A stretch of DNA of 64,000 bases. Source: Cinclus cinclus. Lineage: Eukaryota; Chordata; Aves; Passeriformes; Cinclidae. The stretch spans positions 620,001 to 684,000 of the forward strand of contig NW_026912121.1 of NCBI RefSeq assembly GCF_963662255.1, read 5' to 3'. Positions within the stretch are counted from its first letter, which is position 1. Every line of letters begins with the position of its first letter. Below, piece by piece: positions 1-13,408 of the stretch. The notes beneath the pieces were generated by a model. The model was not told where the DNA came from. It did no database searches and saw only the letters and a program-made list of their open reading frames with translations. A program made the position numbers and the translations under genes.

Positions 1-7
1 ACAGGGA

Positions 8-227
8 TGGATTGTTACAGCACGGGGACCAATAGAAGCAAGGATCTATTATGCCACCGTGGAGGCCAAGAATCAAATGATTCATTGTGACATCAAGTGG
101 CCTAAAAGGGCATGGGATGCATTGTGACAGCACAGGGGTTAAGAGAAGCAAGGATCCATTGTGACCCAATGGAGGCTAACAATCTAAGAATCCCTTGTGA
201 CACCAGGGGGCGCAAAAGGGCCACGGA
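8..227 (+). repeat. Representative 220-bp unit with six ~37-bp subunits
   Basis: This unit divides into six related subunits: 8-44, 45-80, 81-117, 118-154, 155-190 and 191-227 (37, 36, 37, 37, 36 and 37 bp). Each begins with a form of T-N-C-ATTGTGACA, has a G-rich centre, and ends in an A-rich stretch followed by GGGA, AGGA or ATGA. Subunits 1 and 4, 2 and 5, and 3 and 6 are the closest pairs, so 8-117 and 118-227 are two diverged copies of a ~110-bp trimer. The history therefore looks like 37 bp, then 110 bp, then 220 bp. The split is read directly from the sequence; the order of events is inferred. Confidence 0.85.
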
Positions 228-3200
228 TGGACTCTGACAGCATGGGGACCTATGGAAGCAAGGAACCATTATGACACCATGAAGGCCAAGAATCAAATGG
301 TTCATTGTAAGACCAAGTGGCCTAAAAGGGCTTGGAATTCATTGTGACAGCACAGAGGTTAAGAGAGGCAAGGAACCATTGTGACCCATTGCAGGCTAAC
401 AATCTAATGATCCCTAGTGACACCAATGGGCCTGAAAGGGCCAGGGATGGATTGTTACAGCACGGGGACCAATAGAAGCAAGGATCTATTATGCCACCAT
501 GGAGGCCAAGAATCAAATAATTCATTGTGACATCAAGTGGCCTAAAAGGGCATGGGATGCATTGTGACAGCACAGGGGTTATGAGAAGCAAGGATCCATT
601 GTGACCCAATGGAGGCTAACAATCTAATGATCCCTTGTGACACCAATGGTCCTAAAAGGGGCAGGGATGTATTGTGAAAGCATGGGGCCCCAGTAAAACC
701 TGGTACAATTACGCCACCATGGAGGCCAAGAATCAAATGATTCATTGTGACATCAAGTGGCCTAAAAGGGCATGGGATGCATTGTGACACCACAGGGGTT
801 AAGAGAAGCAAGGAACCATTGTGACCCAATGCAGGCTAACAATCTAATGATCCCTTGTGACACCAAAGGGCCTAAAAGGGCCAGGGATGGATTGTTACAG
901 CACGGGGACCAATAGAAGCAGGGATCTATTATGACACCATGAAGGCCAAGAATCAAATGGTTCATTGTAAGACCAAGTGGCCTAAAAGGGCATGGGATGC
1001 ATTGTGACACCACAGAGGTTAAGAGAAGCAAGGAACCATTGTGACCAAATGCAGGCTAACAATCTAATGATCCCTTGTGGCACCAGGGGGTATAAAAAGG
1101 GCCAGGGATGAATTGTGACAGCATGGGGCCCAATAGAAACAAGGAACAATTATGACACCATGGAGGCCAAGAATCAAATGATTCATTGTGACATCAAGTG
1201 GCCTAAATGGGCATGGGATGCATTGTGACACCACAGAGGTTAAGAGAAGCAAGGAACCATTGTGACCCATTGCAGGCTAACAAACTAATGATCCCTTGTG
1301 ACACCAATGGGCCTAAAAGGTCCAGGGATGAATTGTTACAGCACGGGGACCAATAGAAGCAAGGATCTATTATGCCACCATGGAGGCCAGGAATCAAATG
1401 ATTCATTGTGACATCAAGTGGCCTAAAAGGGCATGGAATGCATTGTGACAGCACAGAGGTTAAGAGAAGCAAGGAACCATTGTGACCCAATGCAGGCTAA
1501 CAATCTAATGATCCCTTGTGACACCAGGGGGTATAAAAAGGGCCAGGGATGGATTGTTACAGCACGGGGACCAATAGAAGCAAGGATCTATTATGCCACC
1601 GTGGAGGCCAAGAATCAAATGATTCATTGTGACATCAAGTGGCCTAAAAGGGCATGGGATGCATTGTGACAGCACAGGGGTTAAGAGAAGCAAGGATCCA
1701 TTGTGACCCAATGGAGGCTAACAATCTAATAATCCCTTTTGACACCAATGGGCCTAAAAGGGGCAGGGATGTATTGTGAAAGCATGGGGCCCAGTGAAAA
1801 CATGGTACAATCAAGCCACCATGGAGGCCAAGCATCAAATGATTCATTGTGACATCAAGTGGCCTAAAAGGGCATGGGATGCATTGTGACACCACAGGGG
1901 TTAAGAGAACCAAGGAACCATTGTGACCCAATGCAGGCTAACAATCTAAGAATCCCTTGTGACACCAGGGGGCGCAAAAGGGCCACGGATGGACTCTGAC
2001 AGCATGGGGACCTATGGAAGCAAGGAACCATTATGACACCATGAAGGCCAAGAATCAAATGGTTCATTGTAAGACCAAGTGGCCTAAAAGGGCTTGGAAT
2101 TCATTGTGACAGCACAGAGGTTAAGAGAGGCAAGGAACCATTGTGACCCATTGCAGGCTAACAATCTAATGAACCCTAGTGACACCAATGGGCCTGAAAG
2201 GGCCAGGGATGGATTGTTACAGCACGGGGACCAATAGAAGCAAGGATCTATTATGCCACCATGGAGGCCAAGAATCAAATAATTCATTGTGACATCAAGT
2301 GGCCTAAAAGGGCATGGGATGCATTGTGACAGCACAGGGGTTATGAGAAGCAAGGATCCATTGTGACCCAATGGAGGCTAACAATCTAATGATCCCTTGT
2401 GACACCAATGGTCCTAAAAGGGGCAGGGATGTATTGTGAAAGCATGGGGCCCCAGTAAAACCTGGTACAATTACGCCACCATGGAGGCCAAGAATCAAAT
2501 GATTCATTGTGACATCAAGTGGCCTAAAAGGGCATGGGATGCATTGTGACACCACAGGGGTTAAGAGAAGCAAGGAACCATTGTGACCCAATGCAGGCTA
2601 ACAATCTAATGATCCCTTGTGACACCAAAGGGCCTAAAAGGGCCAGGGATGGATTGTTACAGCACGGGGACCAATAGAAGCAGGGATCTATTATGACACC
2701 ATGAAGGCCAAGAATCAAATGGTTCATTGTAAGACCAAGTGGCCTAAAAGGGCATGGGATGCATTGTGACACCACAGAGGTTAAGAGAAGCAAGGAACCA
2801 TTGTGACCAAATGCAGGCTAACAATCTAATGATCCCTTGTGGCACCAGGGGGTATAAAAAGGGCCAGGGATGAATTGTGACAGCATGGGGCCCAATAGAA
2901 ACAAGGAACAATTATGACACCATGGAGGCCAAGAATCAAATGATTCATTGTGACATCAAGTGGCCTAAATGGGCATGGGATGCATTGTGACACCACAGAG
3001 GTTAAGAGAAGCAAGGAACCATTGTGACCCATTGCAGGCTAACAAACTAATGATCCCTTGTGACACCAATGGGCCTAAAAGGTCCAGGGATGAATTGTTA
3101 CAGCACGGGGACCAATAGAAGCAAGGATCTATTATGCCACCATGGAGGCCAGGAATCAAATGATTCATTGTGACATCAATTGGCCTAAAAGGGCATGGAA

Positions 3201-3452
3201 TGCATTGTGACAGCACAGAGGTTAAGAGAAGCAAGGAACCATTGTGACCCTATGCAGGCTAACAATCTAATGATCCCTTGTGACACCAGGGGGTATAAAA
3301 AGGGCCAGGGATGGATTGTTACAGCACGGGGACCAATAGAAGCAAGGATCTATTATGCCACCGTGGAGGCCAAGAATCAAATGATTCATTGTGACATCAA
3401 GTGGCCTAAAAGGGCATGGGATGCATTGTGACAGCACAGGCGTTAAGAGAAG
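170..3452. repeat. Two tandem copies of a 1,762-bp (8-unit) block
   Basis: Sequence from about 170 to 1,690 recurs at about 1,932 to 3,452, exactly 1,762 bp later (eight units). The two copies share unusual unit variants, such as the GGTTATGAGAAGC form at 578 and 2,340 and the CCCCAGTAAAACC form near 690 and 2,452. Only scattered substitutions separate them. The match breaks at about 1,690/3,452, where the second copy continues with different unit types. This indicates a recent duplication, probably by unequal exchange. Confidence 0.8.
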
Positions 3453-6400
3453 CAAGGATCCATTGTGACCCAATGGAGGCTAACAATCTAATGATCCCTT
3501 TTGACACCAAAGGGCCTAAAAGGGGCAGGGATGTATTGTGAAAGCATGGGGCCCAATTAAAACCTGGTCCAATTACGCCACCATGGAGGCCAAGAATCAA
3601 ATGATTCATTGTGATATCAAGTGGCCTAAAAGGGCATGGGATGCATTGTGACACCACAGAGGATAAGAGAAGCAAGGATCCATTGTGACCCAATGGAGGC
3701 TAACAATCTAATGATCCCTTGTGACACCAATGGGCCTAAAAGGGCAGGGATGTATTGTGAAAGCATGGGGCCCAATTAAAACCTGGTACAATTTCGCCAC
3801 CATGGAGGCCAAGAATCAAATGATTCATTGTGACATCAGGTGGCCTAAAAGGGCATGGGATGCATTGTGACACCACAGGGGTTAAGAGAAGCAAGGAACC
3901 ATTGTGACCCAATGCAGGCTAGCAATGTAAGAATCACTTGTCGCACCAGGGGGCGCAAAATGACCACGGATGAACTCTGACAGCATGGGGACCTATAGAA
4001 GCAAGGAGCCATTATGACACCATGAAGGCCAAGAATCAAATGGTTCATTGTGACATCAAGTGGCCTAAAAGGGCTTGGAATTCATTGTGACACCACAGAG
4101 GTTAAGAGAAGCAAGGAACCATTGTGACCCAATGCAGGCTAACAATCTAATGATCCCTTGTGGCACCAGGGGGTATAAAAAGGGCCAGGGATGGATTGTT
4201 ACAGCACGGGGACCAATAGAAGCAAGGATCTATTATGCCACCGTGGAGGCCAAGAATCAAATGATTCATTGTGACATCAAGTGGCCTAAAAGGGCATGGG
4301 ATGCATTGTGACAGCACAGGGGTTAAGAGAAGCAAGGATCCATTGTCACCCAATTGAGGCTAACAATCTAAGGATCCCTTTTGTCACCAATGGGCCTAAA
4401 AGGGTCAGGGATGTATTGTGAAAGCATGGGGCCCAGTGAAAACATGGTACAATCAAGCCACCATGGAGGCCAAGAATCAAATGATTCATTGTGACATCAA
4501 GTGGCCTAAAAGGGCATGGGATGCATTGTGACACCACAGGGGTTAAGAGAAGCAAGGAACCATTGTAACCCAATGCAGGCTAACAATCTAAGAATCCCTT
4601 TTGACACCAGGGGGTGCAAAAGGACCACGGATGAACTCTGACAGCATGGGGACATATAGAAGCAAGGAACCATTATGACACTATGAAGGCCAAGAATCAA
4701 ATGGTTCATTGTGACATCAAGTGGCCTAAAAGGTCTTGGAATGCAATGTGACAGCACAGAGGTTAAGAGAAGCAAGGAACCATTGTGACCCAATGCAGGC
4801 TAACAATCTAATGATCTCTTGTGACACCAATGGGCCTAAAAGGGGTAGGGATGAATTCTTACAACACGGGGACCCATAGAAGCAAGGATCTATTATGCCA
4901 CCATGGAGGCCAAGAATCAAATGATTCATTGTGACATCAAGTGGCCTAAAAGGGCATGGGATGCATTGTGACAGCACAGAGGTTAAGAGAAGCAAGGAAC
5001 CATAGTGACCCAATGCAGGCTAACAATCTAATGATCCCTTGTGGCACCAGGGGGTATAAAAAGGGCCAGGGATGGATTGTTACAGCACGGGGACCAATAG
5101 AAGCAAGGATCAATTATGCCACCGTGGAGGCCAAGAATCAAATGATTCATTGTGACATCAAGTGGCCTAAAAGGGCATGGGATGCATTGTGACACCACAG
5201 GAGTTAAGAGAAGCAAGGATCCATTGTGACCCAATGGAGGCTAATAATCCCAGGATCCCATTTGACACCAGGGGCCGTAAAAGGGCCAGGGATGAATTGT
5301 GACAGCATGGGGACCAATAGAAACAAGGAACCATTATGACACCATGGAGGCCAAGAATCAAATGATTCATTGTGACATCAAGTGGCCTAAAAGGGCATGG
5401 GATGCATTGTGACACCACAGGGGTTAAGAGAAGCAAGGAACCATTGTGACCCAATGCAGGCTAACAATCTAAGAATCCCTTTTGACACCAGGGGGCGCAA
5501 AATGACCAAGGATGAACCTTGACAGCATGGGGACCTATAGAAGCAAGGAACCATTATGACACCATGAAGGCCAAGAATCAAATGGTTCATTGTAAGACCA
5601 AGTGGCCTAAAAGGGCTTGGAATGCATTGTGACACCACAGAGGTTAAGAGAAGCAAGGAACCATTGTGACCCAATGCAGGCTAACAATCTAATGATCCCT
5701 TGTGACACCAATGGGCCTAAAAGGGCATGGGATGAATTGTGAAAGCATGGGGCCCCAGTAAAACCTGGTACAATTATGCCACCATGGAGGCCAAGAATCA
5801 AATGATTCATTGTGACATCAAGTGGCCTAAAAGGGCATGGGATGCATTGTGACACCACAGGGGTTAAGAGAAGCAAGGAACCATTGTGACCCAATGCAGG
5901 CTAACAATCTAAGAATCCCTTGTGGCACAAGGGGGCGCAAAATGACCACGGATGAACTCTGACAGCATGGGGAGCTATAGAAGCAAGGAACCATTATGAC
6001 ACCATGAAGGCCAAGAATCAAATGGTTCATTGTGACATCAAGTGGCCTAAAAGGGCATGGGATGCATTGTGACAGCACAGGGGTTAAGAGAAGCAAGGAT
6101 CCATTGTCACCCAATTGAGGCTAACAATCTAAGGATCCCTTTTGACACCAATGGGCCTAAAAGGGTCGGGGAGGTATTGTGATAGCATGGGGCCCAGTGA
6201 AAACATGGTACAATCAAGCCAACATGGAGGCCAAGAATCAAATGATTCATTGTGACATCAAGTGGCCTAAAAGGGCATGGGTTGCATTGTGACACCACAG
6301 GGGTTAAGAGAAGCAAGGCACCATTGTAACCCAATGCAGGCTAACAATCTAAGAATCCCTTTTGACACCAGGGGGCGCAAAAGGACCACGGATGAACTCT

Positions 6401-6595
6401 GACAGCATGGGGACCTATAGAAGCAAGGAACCATTATGACACCATGAAGGCCAAGAATCAAATGGTTCATTGTGACATCAAGTGGCCTAAAAGGGCTTGG
6501 AATGCATTGTGACACCACAGGGGTTAAGAGAAGCAAGGAACCATTGTGGCCCAATGCAGGCTAACAATCTAATGATCCCTTGTGGCACCGGGGGG

Positions 6596-6733
6596 TATAA
6601 AAAGGGCCAGGGATGGATTGTTACAGCACGGGGACCAATAGAAGCAAGGATCTATTATGCCACCATGGAGGCCAAGAATCAAATGATTCATTGTGACATC
6701 AAGTGGCCTAAAAGGGCATGGGATGCATTGTGA
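6596..6733 (+). promoter_or_regulatory. Representative TATA-box unit with a Kozak start and 22-codon ORF
   Basis: TATAAAAAGG at 6,596-6,605 is followed 69 bp later by GCCACCATGG, a perfect vertebrate Kozak context, with ATG at 6,665. The frame opened there ends at TGA 6,731-6,733 after 22 codons. An overlapping ATG at 6,657 would start a 9-codon frame. The TATA form is common in the array (for example 1,532), but in many of those units the start is changed to GCCACCGTGG or GACACCATGG. A chance product of the repeat is likely, though such units could seed transcription. Confidence 0.3.
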
Positions 6734-9700
6734 CACCACAGAGGTTAAGAGAAGCAAGGAACCATTGTGACCCAATGTAGGCTAACAATCTAATGATCCC
6801 TTGTGACACCAATGGGCCTAAAAGGGGCAGGGATGTATTGTGAAAACACGGGGACCAATAGAAGCAAGGATCTATTATGCCATCATGGAGGCCAAGAATC
6901 AAATGATTCATTGTGACATCAAGTGGCCTAAAAGGGCATGGGATGCATTGTGACAGCACAGAGGTTAAGAGAAGCAAGGAACCATTGTGACCCAATGCAG
7001 GCTAACAATCTAATGATCCCTTGTGGCACCAGGGGGTATAAAAAGGGCCAGGGATGGATTGTTACAGCACGGGGACCAATAGAAGCAAGGATCTATTATG
7101 CCACCGTGGAGGCCAAGAATCAAATGATTCATTGTGACATCAAGTGGCCTAAAAGGGCATGGGATGCATTGTGACAGCACAGGGGTTAAGAGAAGCAAGG
7201 ATCCATTGTGACCCAATGGAGGCTAACAATCTAATAATCCCTTTTGACACCAATGGGCCTAAAAGGGGCAGGGATGTATTGTGAAAGCATGGGGCCCAGT
7301 GAAAACATGGTACAATCAAGCCACCATGGAGGCCAAGCATCAAATGATTCATTGTGACATCAAGTGGCCTAAAAGGGCATGGGATGCATTGTGACACCAC
7401 AGGGGTTAAGAGAACCAAGGAACCATTGTGACCCAATGCAGGCTAACAATCTAAGAATCCCTTGTGACACCAGGGGGCGCAAAAGGGCCACGGATGGACT
7501 CTGACAGCATGGGGACCTATGGAAGCAAGGAACCATTATGACACCATGAAGGCCAAGAATCAAATGGTTCATTGTAAGACCAAGTGGCCTAAAAGGGCTT
7601 GGAATTCATTGTGACAGCACAGAGGTTAAGAGAGGCAAGGAACCATTGTGACCCATTGCAGGCTAACAATCTAATGATCCCTAGTGACACCAATGGGCCT
7701 GAAAGGGCCAGGGATGGATTGTTACAGCACGGGGACCAATAGAAGCAAGGATCTATTATGCCACCATGGAGGCCAAGAATCAAATAATTCATTGTGACAT
7801 CAAGTGGCCTAAAAGGGCATGGGATGCATTGTGACAGCACAGGGGTTATGAGAAGCAAGGATCCATTGTGACCCAATGGAGGCTAACAATCTAATGATCC
7901 CTTGTGACACCAATGGTCCTAAAAGGGGCAGGGATGTATTGTGAAAGCATGGGGCCCCAGTAAAACCTGGTACAATTACGCCACCATGGAGGCCAAGCAT
8001 CAAATGATTCATTGTGACATCAAGTGGCCTAAAAGGGCATGGGATGCATTGTGACACCACAGGGGTTAAGAGAAGCAAGGAACCATTGTGACCCAATGCA
8101 GGCTAACAATCTAATGATCCCTTGTGACACCAAAGGGCCTAAAAGGGCCAGGGATGGATTGTTACAGCACGGGGACCAATAGAAGCAGGGATCTATTATG
8201 ACACCATGAAGGCCAAGAATCAAATGGTTCATTGTAAGACCAAGTGGCCTAAAAGGGCTTGGAATGCATTGTGACACCACAGAGGTTAAGAGAAGCAAGG
8301 AACCATTGTGACCCAATGCAGGCTAACAATCTAATGATCCCTTGTGGCACCAGGGGGTATAAAAAGGGCCAGGGATGAATTGTGACAGCATGGGGCCCAA
8401 TAGAAACAAGGAACAATTATGACACCATGGAGGCCAAGAATCAAATGATTCATTGTGACATCAAGTGGCCTAAATGGGCATGGGATGCATTGTGACACCA
8501 CAGAGGTTAAGAGAAGCAAGGAACCATTGTGACCCATTGCAGGCTAACAAACTAATGATCCCTTGTGACACCAATGGGCCTAAAAGGGACAGGGATGAAT
8601 TGTTACAGCACGGGGACCAATAGAAGCAAGGATCTATTATGCCACCATGGAGGCCAGGAATCAAATGATTCATTGTGACATCAATTGGCCTAAAAGGGCA
8701 TGGAATGCATTGTGACAGCACAGAGGTTAAGAGAAGCAAGGAACCATTGTGACCCAATGCAGGCTAACAATCTAATGATCCCTTGTGACACCAGGGGGTA
8801 TAAAAAGGGCCAGGGATGGATTGTTACAGCACGGGGACCAATAGAAGCAAGGATCTATTATGCCACCGTGGAGGCCAAGAATCAAATGATTCATTGTGAC
8901 ATCAAGTGGCCTAAAAGGGCATGGGATGCATTGTGACAGCACAGGCGTTAAGAGAAGCAAGGATCCATTGTGACCCAATGGAGGCTAACAATCTAATGAT
9001 CCCTTTTGACACCAAAGGGCCTAAAAGGGGCAGGGATGTATTGTGAAAGCATGGGGCCCAATTAAAACCTGGTCCAATTACGCCACCATGGAGGCCAAGA
9101 ATCAAATGATTCATTGTGATATCAAGTGGCCTAAAAGGGCATGGGATGCATTGTGACACCACAGAGGATAAGAGAAGCAAGGATCCATTGTGACCCAATG
9201 GAGGCTAACAATCTAATGATCCCTTTTGACACCAATGGGCCTAAAAGGGCAGGGATGTATTGTGAAAGCATGGGGCCCAATTAAAACCTGGTACAATTTC
9301 GCCACCATGGAGGCCAAGAATCAAATGATTCATTGTGACATCAGGTGGCCTAAAAGGGCATGGGATGCATTGTGACACCACAGGGGTTAAGAGAAGCAAG
9401 GAACCATTGTGACCCAATGCAGGCTAACAATGTAAGAATCACTTGTGGCACAAGGGGGCGCAAAATGACCACGGATGAACTCTGACAGCATGGGGACCTA
9501 TAGAAGCAAGGAGCCATTATGACACCATGAAGGCCAAGAATCAAATGGTTCATTGTGACATCAAGTGGCCTAAAAGGGCTTGGAATTCATTGTGACACCA
9601 CAGAGGTTAAGAGAAGCAAGGAACCATTGTGACCCAATGCAGGCTAACAATCTAATGATCCCTTGTGGCACCAGGGGGTATAAAAAGGGACAGGGATGGA

Positions 9701-12700
9701 TTGTTACAGCACGGGGACCAATAGAAGCAAGGATCTATTATGCCACCGTGGAGGCCAAGAATCAAATGATTCATTGTGACATCAAGTGGCCTAAAAGGGC
9801 ATGGGATGCATTGTGACAGCACAGGGGTTAAGAGAAGCAAGGATCCATTGTCACCCAATTGAGGCTAACAATCTAAGGATCCCTTTTGTCACCAATGGGC
9901 CTAAAAGGGTCAGGGATGTATTGTGAAAGCATGGGGCCCAGTGAAAACATGGTACAATCAAGCCACCATGGAGGCCAAGAATCAAATGATTCATTGTGAC
10001 ATCAAGTGGCCTAAAAGGGCATGGGATGCATTGTGACACCACAGGGGTTAAGAGAAGCAAGGAACCATTGTAACCCAATGCAGGCTAACAATCTAAGAAT
10101 CCCTTTTGACACCAGGGGGTGCAAAAGGACCACGGATGAACTCTGACAGCATGGGGACATATAGAAGCAAGGAACCATTATGACACTATGAAGGCCAAGA
10201 ATCAAATGGTTCATTGTGACATCAAGTGGCCTAAAAGGTCTTGGAATGCAATGTGACAGCACAGAGGTTAAGAGAAGCAAGGAACCATTGTGACCCAATG
10301 CAGGCTAACAATCTAATGATCCCTTGTGACACCAATGGGCCTAAAAGGGGTAGGGATGAATTCTTACAACATGGGGACCCATAGAAGCAAGGATCTATTA
10401 TGCCACCATGGAGGCCAAGAATCAAATGATTCATTGTGACATCAAGTGGCCTAAAAGGGCATGGGATGCATTGTGACATCACAGGGGTTAAGAGAACCAA
10501 GGAACCATTGTGACCCAATGCAGGCTAACAATCTAAGAATCCCTTGTGACACCAGGGGGCGCAAAAGGGCCACGGATGGACTCTGACAGCATGGGGACCT
10601 ATGGAAGCAAGGAACCATTATGACACCATGAAGGCCAAGAATCAAATGGTTCATTGTGACATCAAGTGGCCTAAAAGTGCTTGGAATGCATTGTGACACC
10701 ACAGAGGTTAAGAGAAGCAAGGAACCATTGTGACCCAATGCAGGCTAACAATCTAATGATCCCTTGTGGCACCAGGGGGTATAAAAAGGGACAGGGATGG
10801 ATTGTTACAGCACGGGGACCAATAGAAGCAAGGATCTATTATGCCACCGTGGAGGCCAAGAATCAAATGATTCATTGTGACATCAAGTGGCCTAAAAGGG
10901 CATGGGATGCATTGTGACACCACAGGGGTTAAGAGAAGCAAGGAACCATTGTAACCCAATGCAGGCTAACAATCTAAGAATCCCTTTTGACACCAGGGGG
11001 TGCAAAAGGACCACGGATGAACTCTGACAGCATGGGGACATATAGAAGCAAGGAACCATTATGACACTATGAAGGCCAAGAATCAAATGGTTCATTGTGA
11101 CATCAAGTGGCCTAAAAGGTCTTGGAATGCAATGTGACAGCACAGAGGTTAAGAGAAGCAAGGAACCATAGTGACCCAATGCAGGCTAACAATCTAATGA
11201 TCCCTTGTGGCACCAGGGGGTATAAAAAGGGCCAGGGATGGATTGTTACAGCACGGGGACCAATAGAAGCAAGGATCTATTATGCCACCATGGAGGCCAA
11301 GAATCAAATAATTCATTGTGACATCAAGTGGCCTAAAAGGGCATGGGATGCATTGTGACAGCACAGGGGTTATGAGAAGCAAGGATCCATTGTGACCCAA
11401 TGGAGGCTAACAATCTAATGATCCCTTGTGACACCAATGGTCCTAAAAGGGGCAGGGATGTATTGTGAAAGCATGGGGCCCCAGTAAAACCTGGTACAAT
11501 TACGCCACCATGGAGGCCAAGAATCAAATAATTCATTGTGACATCAAGTGGCCTAAAAGGGCATGGGATGCATTGTGACAGCACAGGGGTTATGAGAAGC
11601 AAGGATCCATTGTGACCCAATGGAGGCTAACAATCTAATGATCCCTTGTGACACCAATGGTCCTAAAAGGGGCAGGGATGTATTGTGAAAGCATGGGGCC
11701 CCAGTAAAACCTGGTACAATTACGCCACCATGGAGGCCAAGAATCAAATGATTCATTGTGACATCAAGTGGCCTAAAAGGGCATGGGATGCATTGTGACA
11801 CCACAGGGGTTAAGAGAAGCAAGGAACCATTGTGACCCAATGCAGGCTAACAATCTAATGATCCCTTGTGACACCAAAGGGCCTAAAAGGGCCAGGGATG
11901 GATTGTTACAGCACGGGGACCAATAGAAGCAGGGATCTATTATGACACCATGAAGGCCAAGAATCAAATGGTTCATTGTAAGACCAAGTGGCCTAAAAGG
12001 GCTTGGAATGCATTGTGACACCACAGAGGTTAAGAGAAGCAAGGAACCATTGTGACCCAATGCAGGCTAACAATCTAATGATCCCTTGTGGCACCAGGGG
12101 GTATAAAAAGGGCCAGGGATGAATTGTGACAGCATGGGGCCCAATAGAAACAAGGAACAATTATGACACCATGGAGGCCAAGAATCAAATGATTCATTGT
12201 GACATCAAGTGGCCTAAAAGGGCATGGGATGCATTGTGACACCACAGAGGTTAAGAGAAGCAAGGAACCATTGTGACCCATTGCAGGCTAACAAACTAAT
12301 GATCCCTTGTAACACCAATGGGCCTAAAAGGTCCAGGGATGAATTGTTACAGCACGGGGACCAATAGAAGCAAGGATCTATTATGCCACCATGGAGGCCA
12401 AGAATCAAATAATTCATTGTGACATCATGTGGCCTAAAAGGGCATGGGATGCATTGTGACAGCACAGGGGTTAAGAGAAGCAAGGAACCATTGTGACCCA
12501 ATGAAGGCTAACAATCTAATGATCCCTTTTGACACCAATGGGCAAAAAAGGGCAGGGATGTATTGTGAAAGCATGGGGCCCAAGTAAAACCTGGTACAAT
12601 TACGCCACCATGGAGGCCAAGCATCAAATGATTCATTGTGACATCAAGTGGCCTAAAAGGGCATGGGATGCATTGTGACACCACAGGGGTTAAGAGAAGC

Positions 12701-13408
12701 AAGGAACCATTGTGACCCAATGCAGGCTAACAATCTAAGAATCCCTTTTGACACCAGGGGGAGCAAAAGGACCACGGATGAACTCTGACAGCATGGGGAG
12801 CTATAGAAGCAAGGAACCATTATGACACCATGAAGGCCAAGAATCAAATGGTTCATTGTAAGACCAAGTGGCCTAAAAGGGCTTGGAATGCATTGTGACA
12901 CCACAGAGGTTAAGAGAAGCAAGGAACCATAGTGACCCAATGCAGGCTAACAATCTAATGATCCCTTGTGGCACCAGGGGGTATAAAAAGGGCCAGGGAT
13001 GGATTGTTACAGCACGGGGACCAATAGAAGCAAGGATCAATTATGCCACCGTGGAGGCCAAGAATCAAATGATTCATTGTGACATCAAGTGGCCTAAAAG
13101 GGCATGGGATGCATTGTGACACCACAGGGGTTAAGAGAAGCAAGGATCCATTGTGACCCAATGGAGGCTAATAATCCCAGGATCCCATTTGACACCAGGG
13201 GCCGTAAAAGGGCCAGGGATGAATTGTGACAGCATGGGGACCAATAGAAACAAGGAACCATTATGACACCATGGAGGCCAAGAATCAAATGATTCATTGT
13301 GACATCAAGTGGCCTAAAAGGGCATGGGATGCATTGTGACACCACAGGGGTTAAGAGAAGCAAGGAACCATTGTGACCCAATGCAGGCTAACAATCTAAG
13401 AATCCCTT

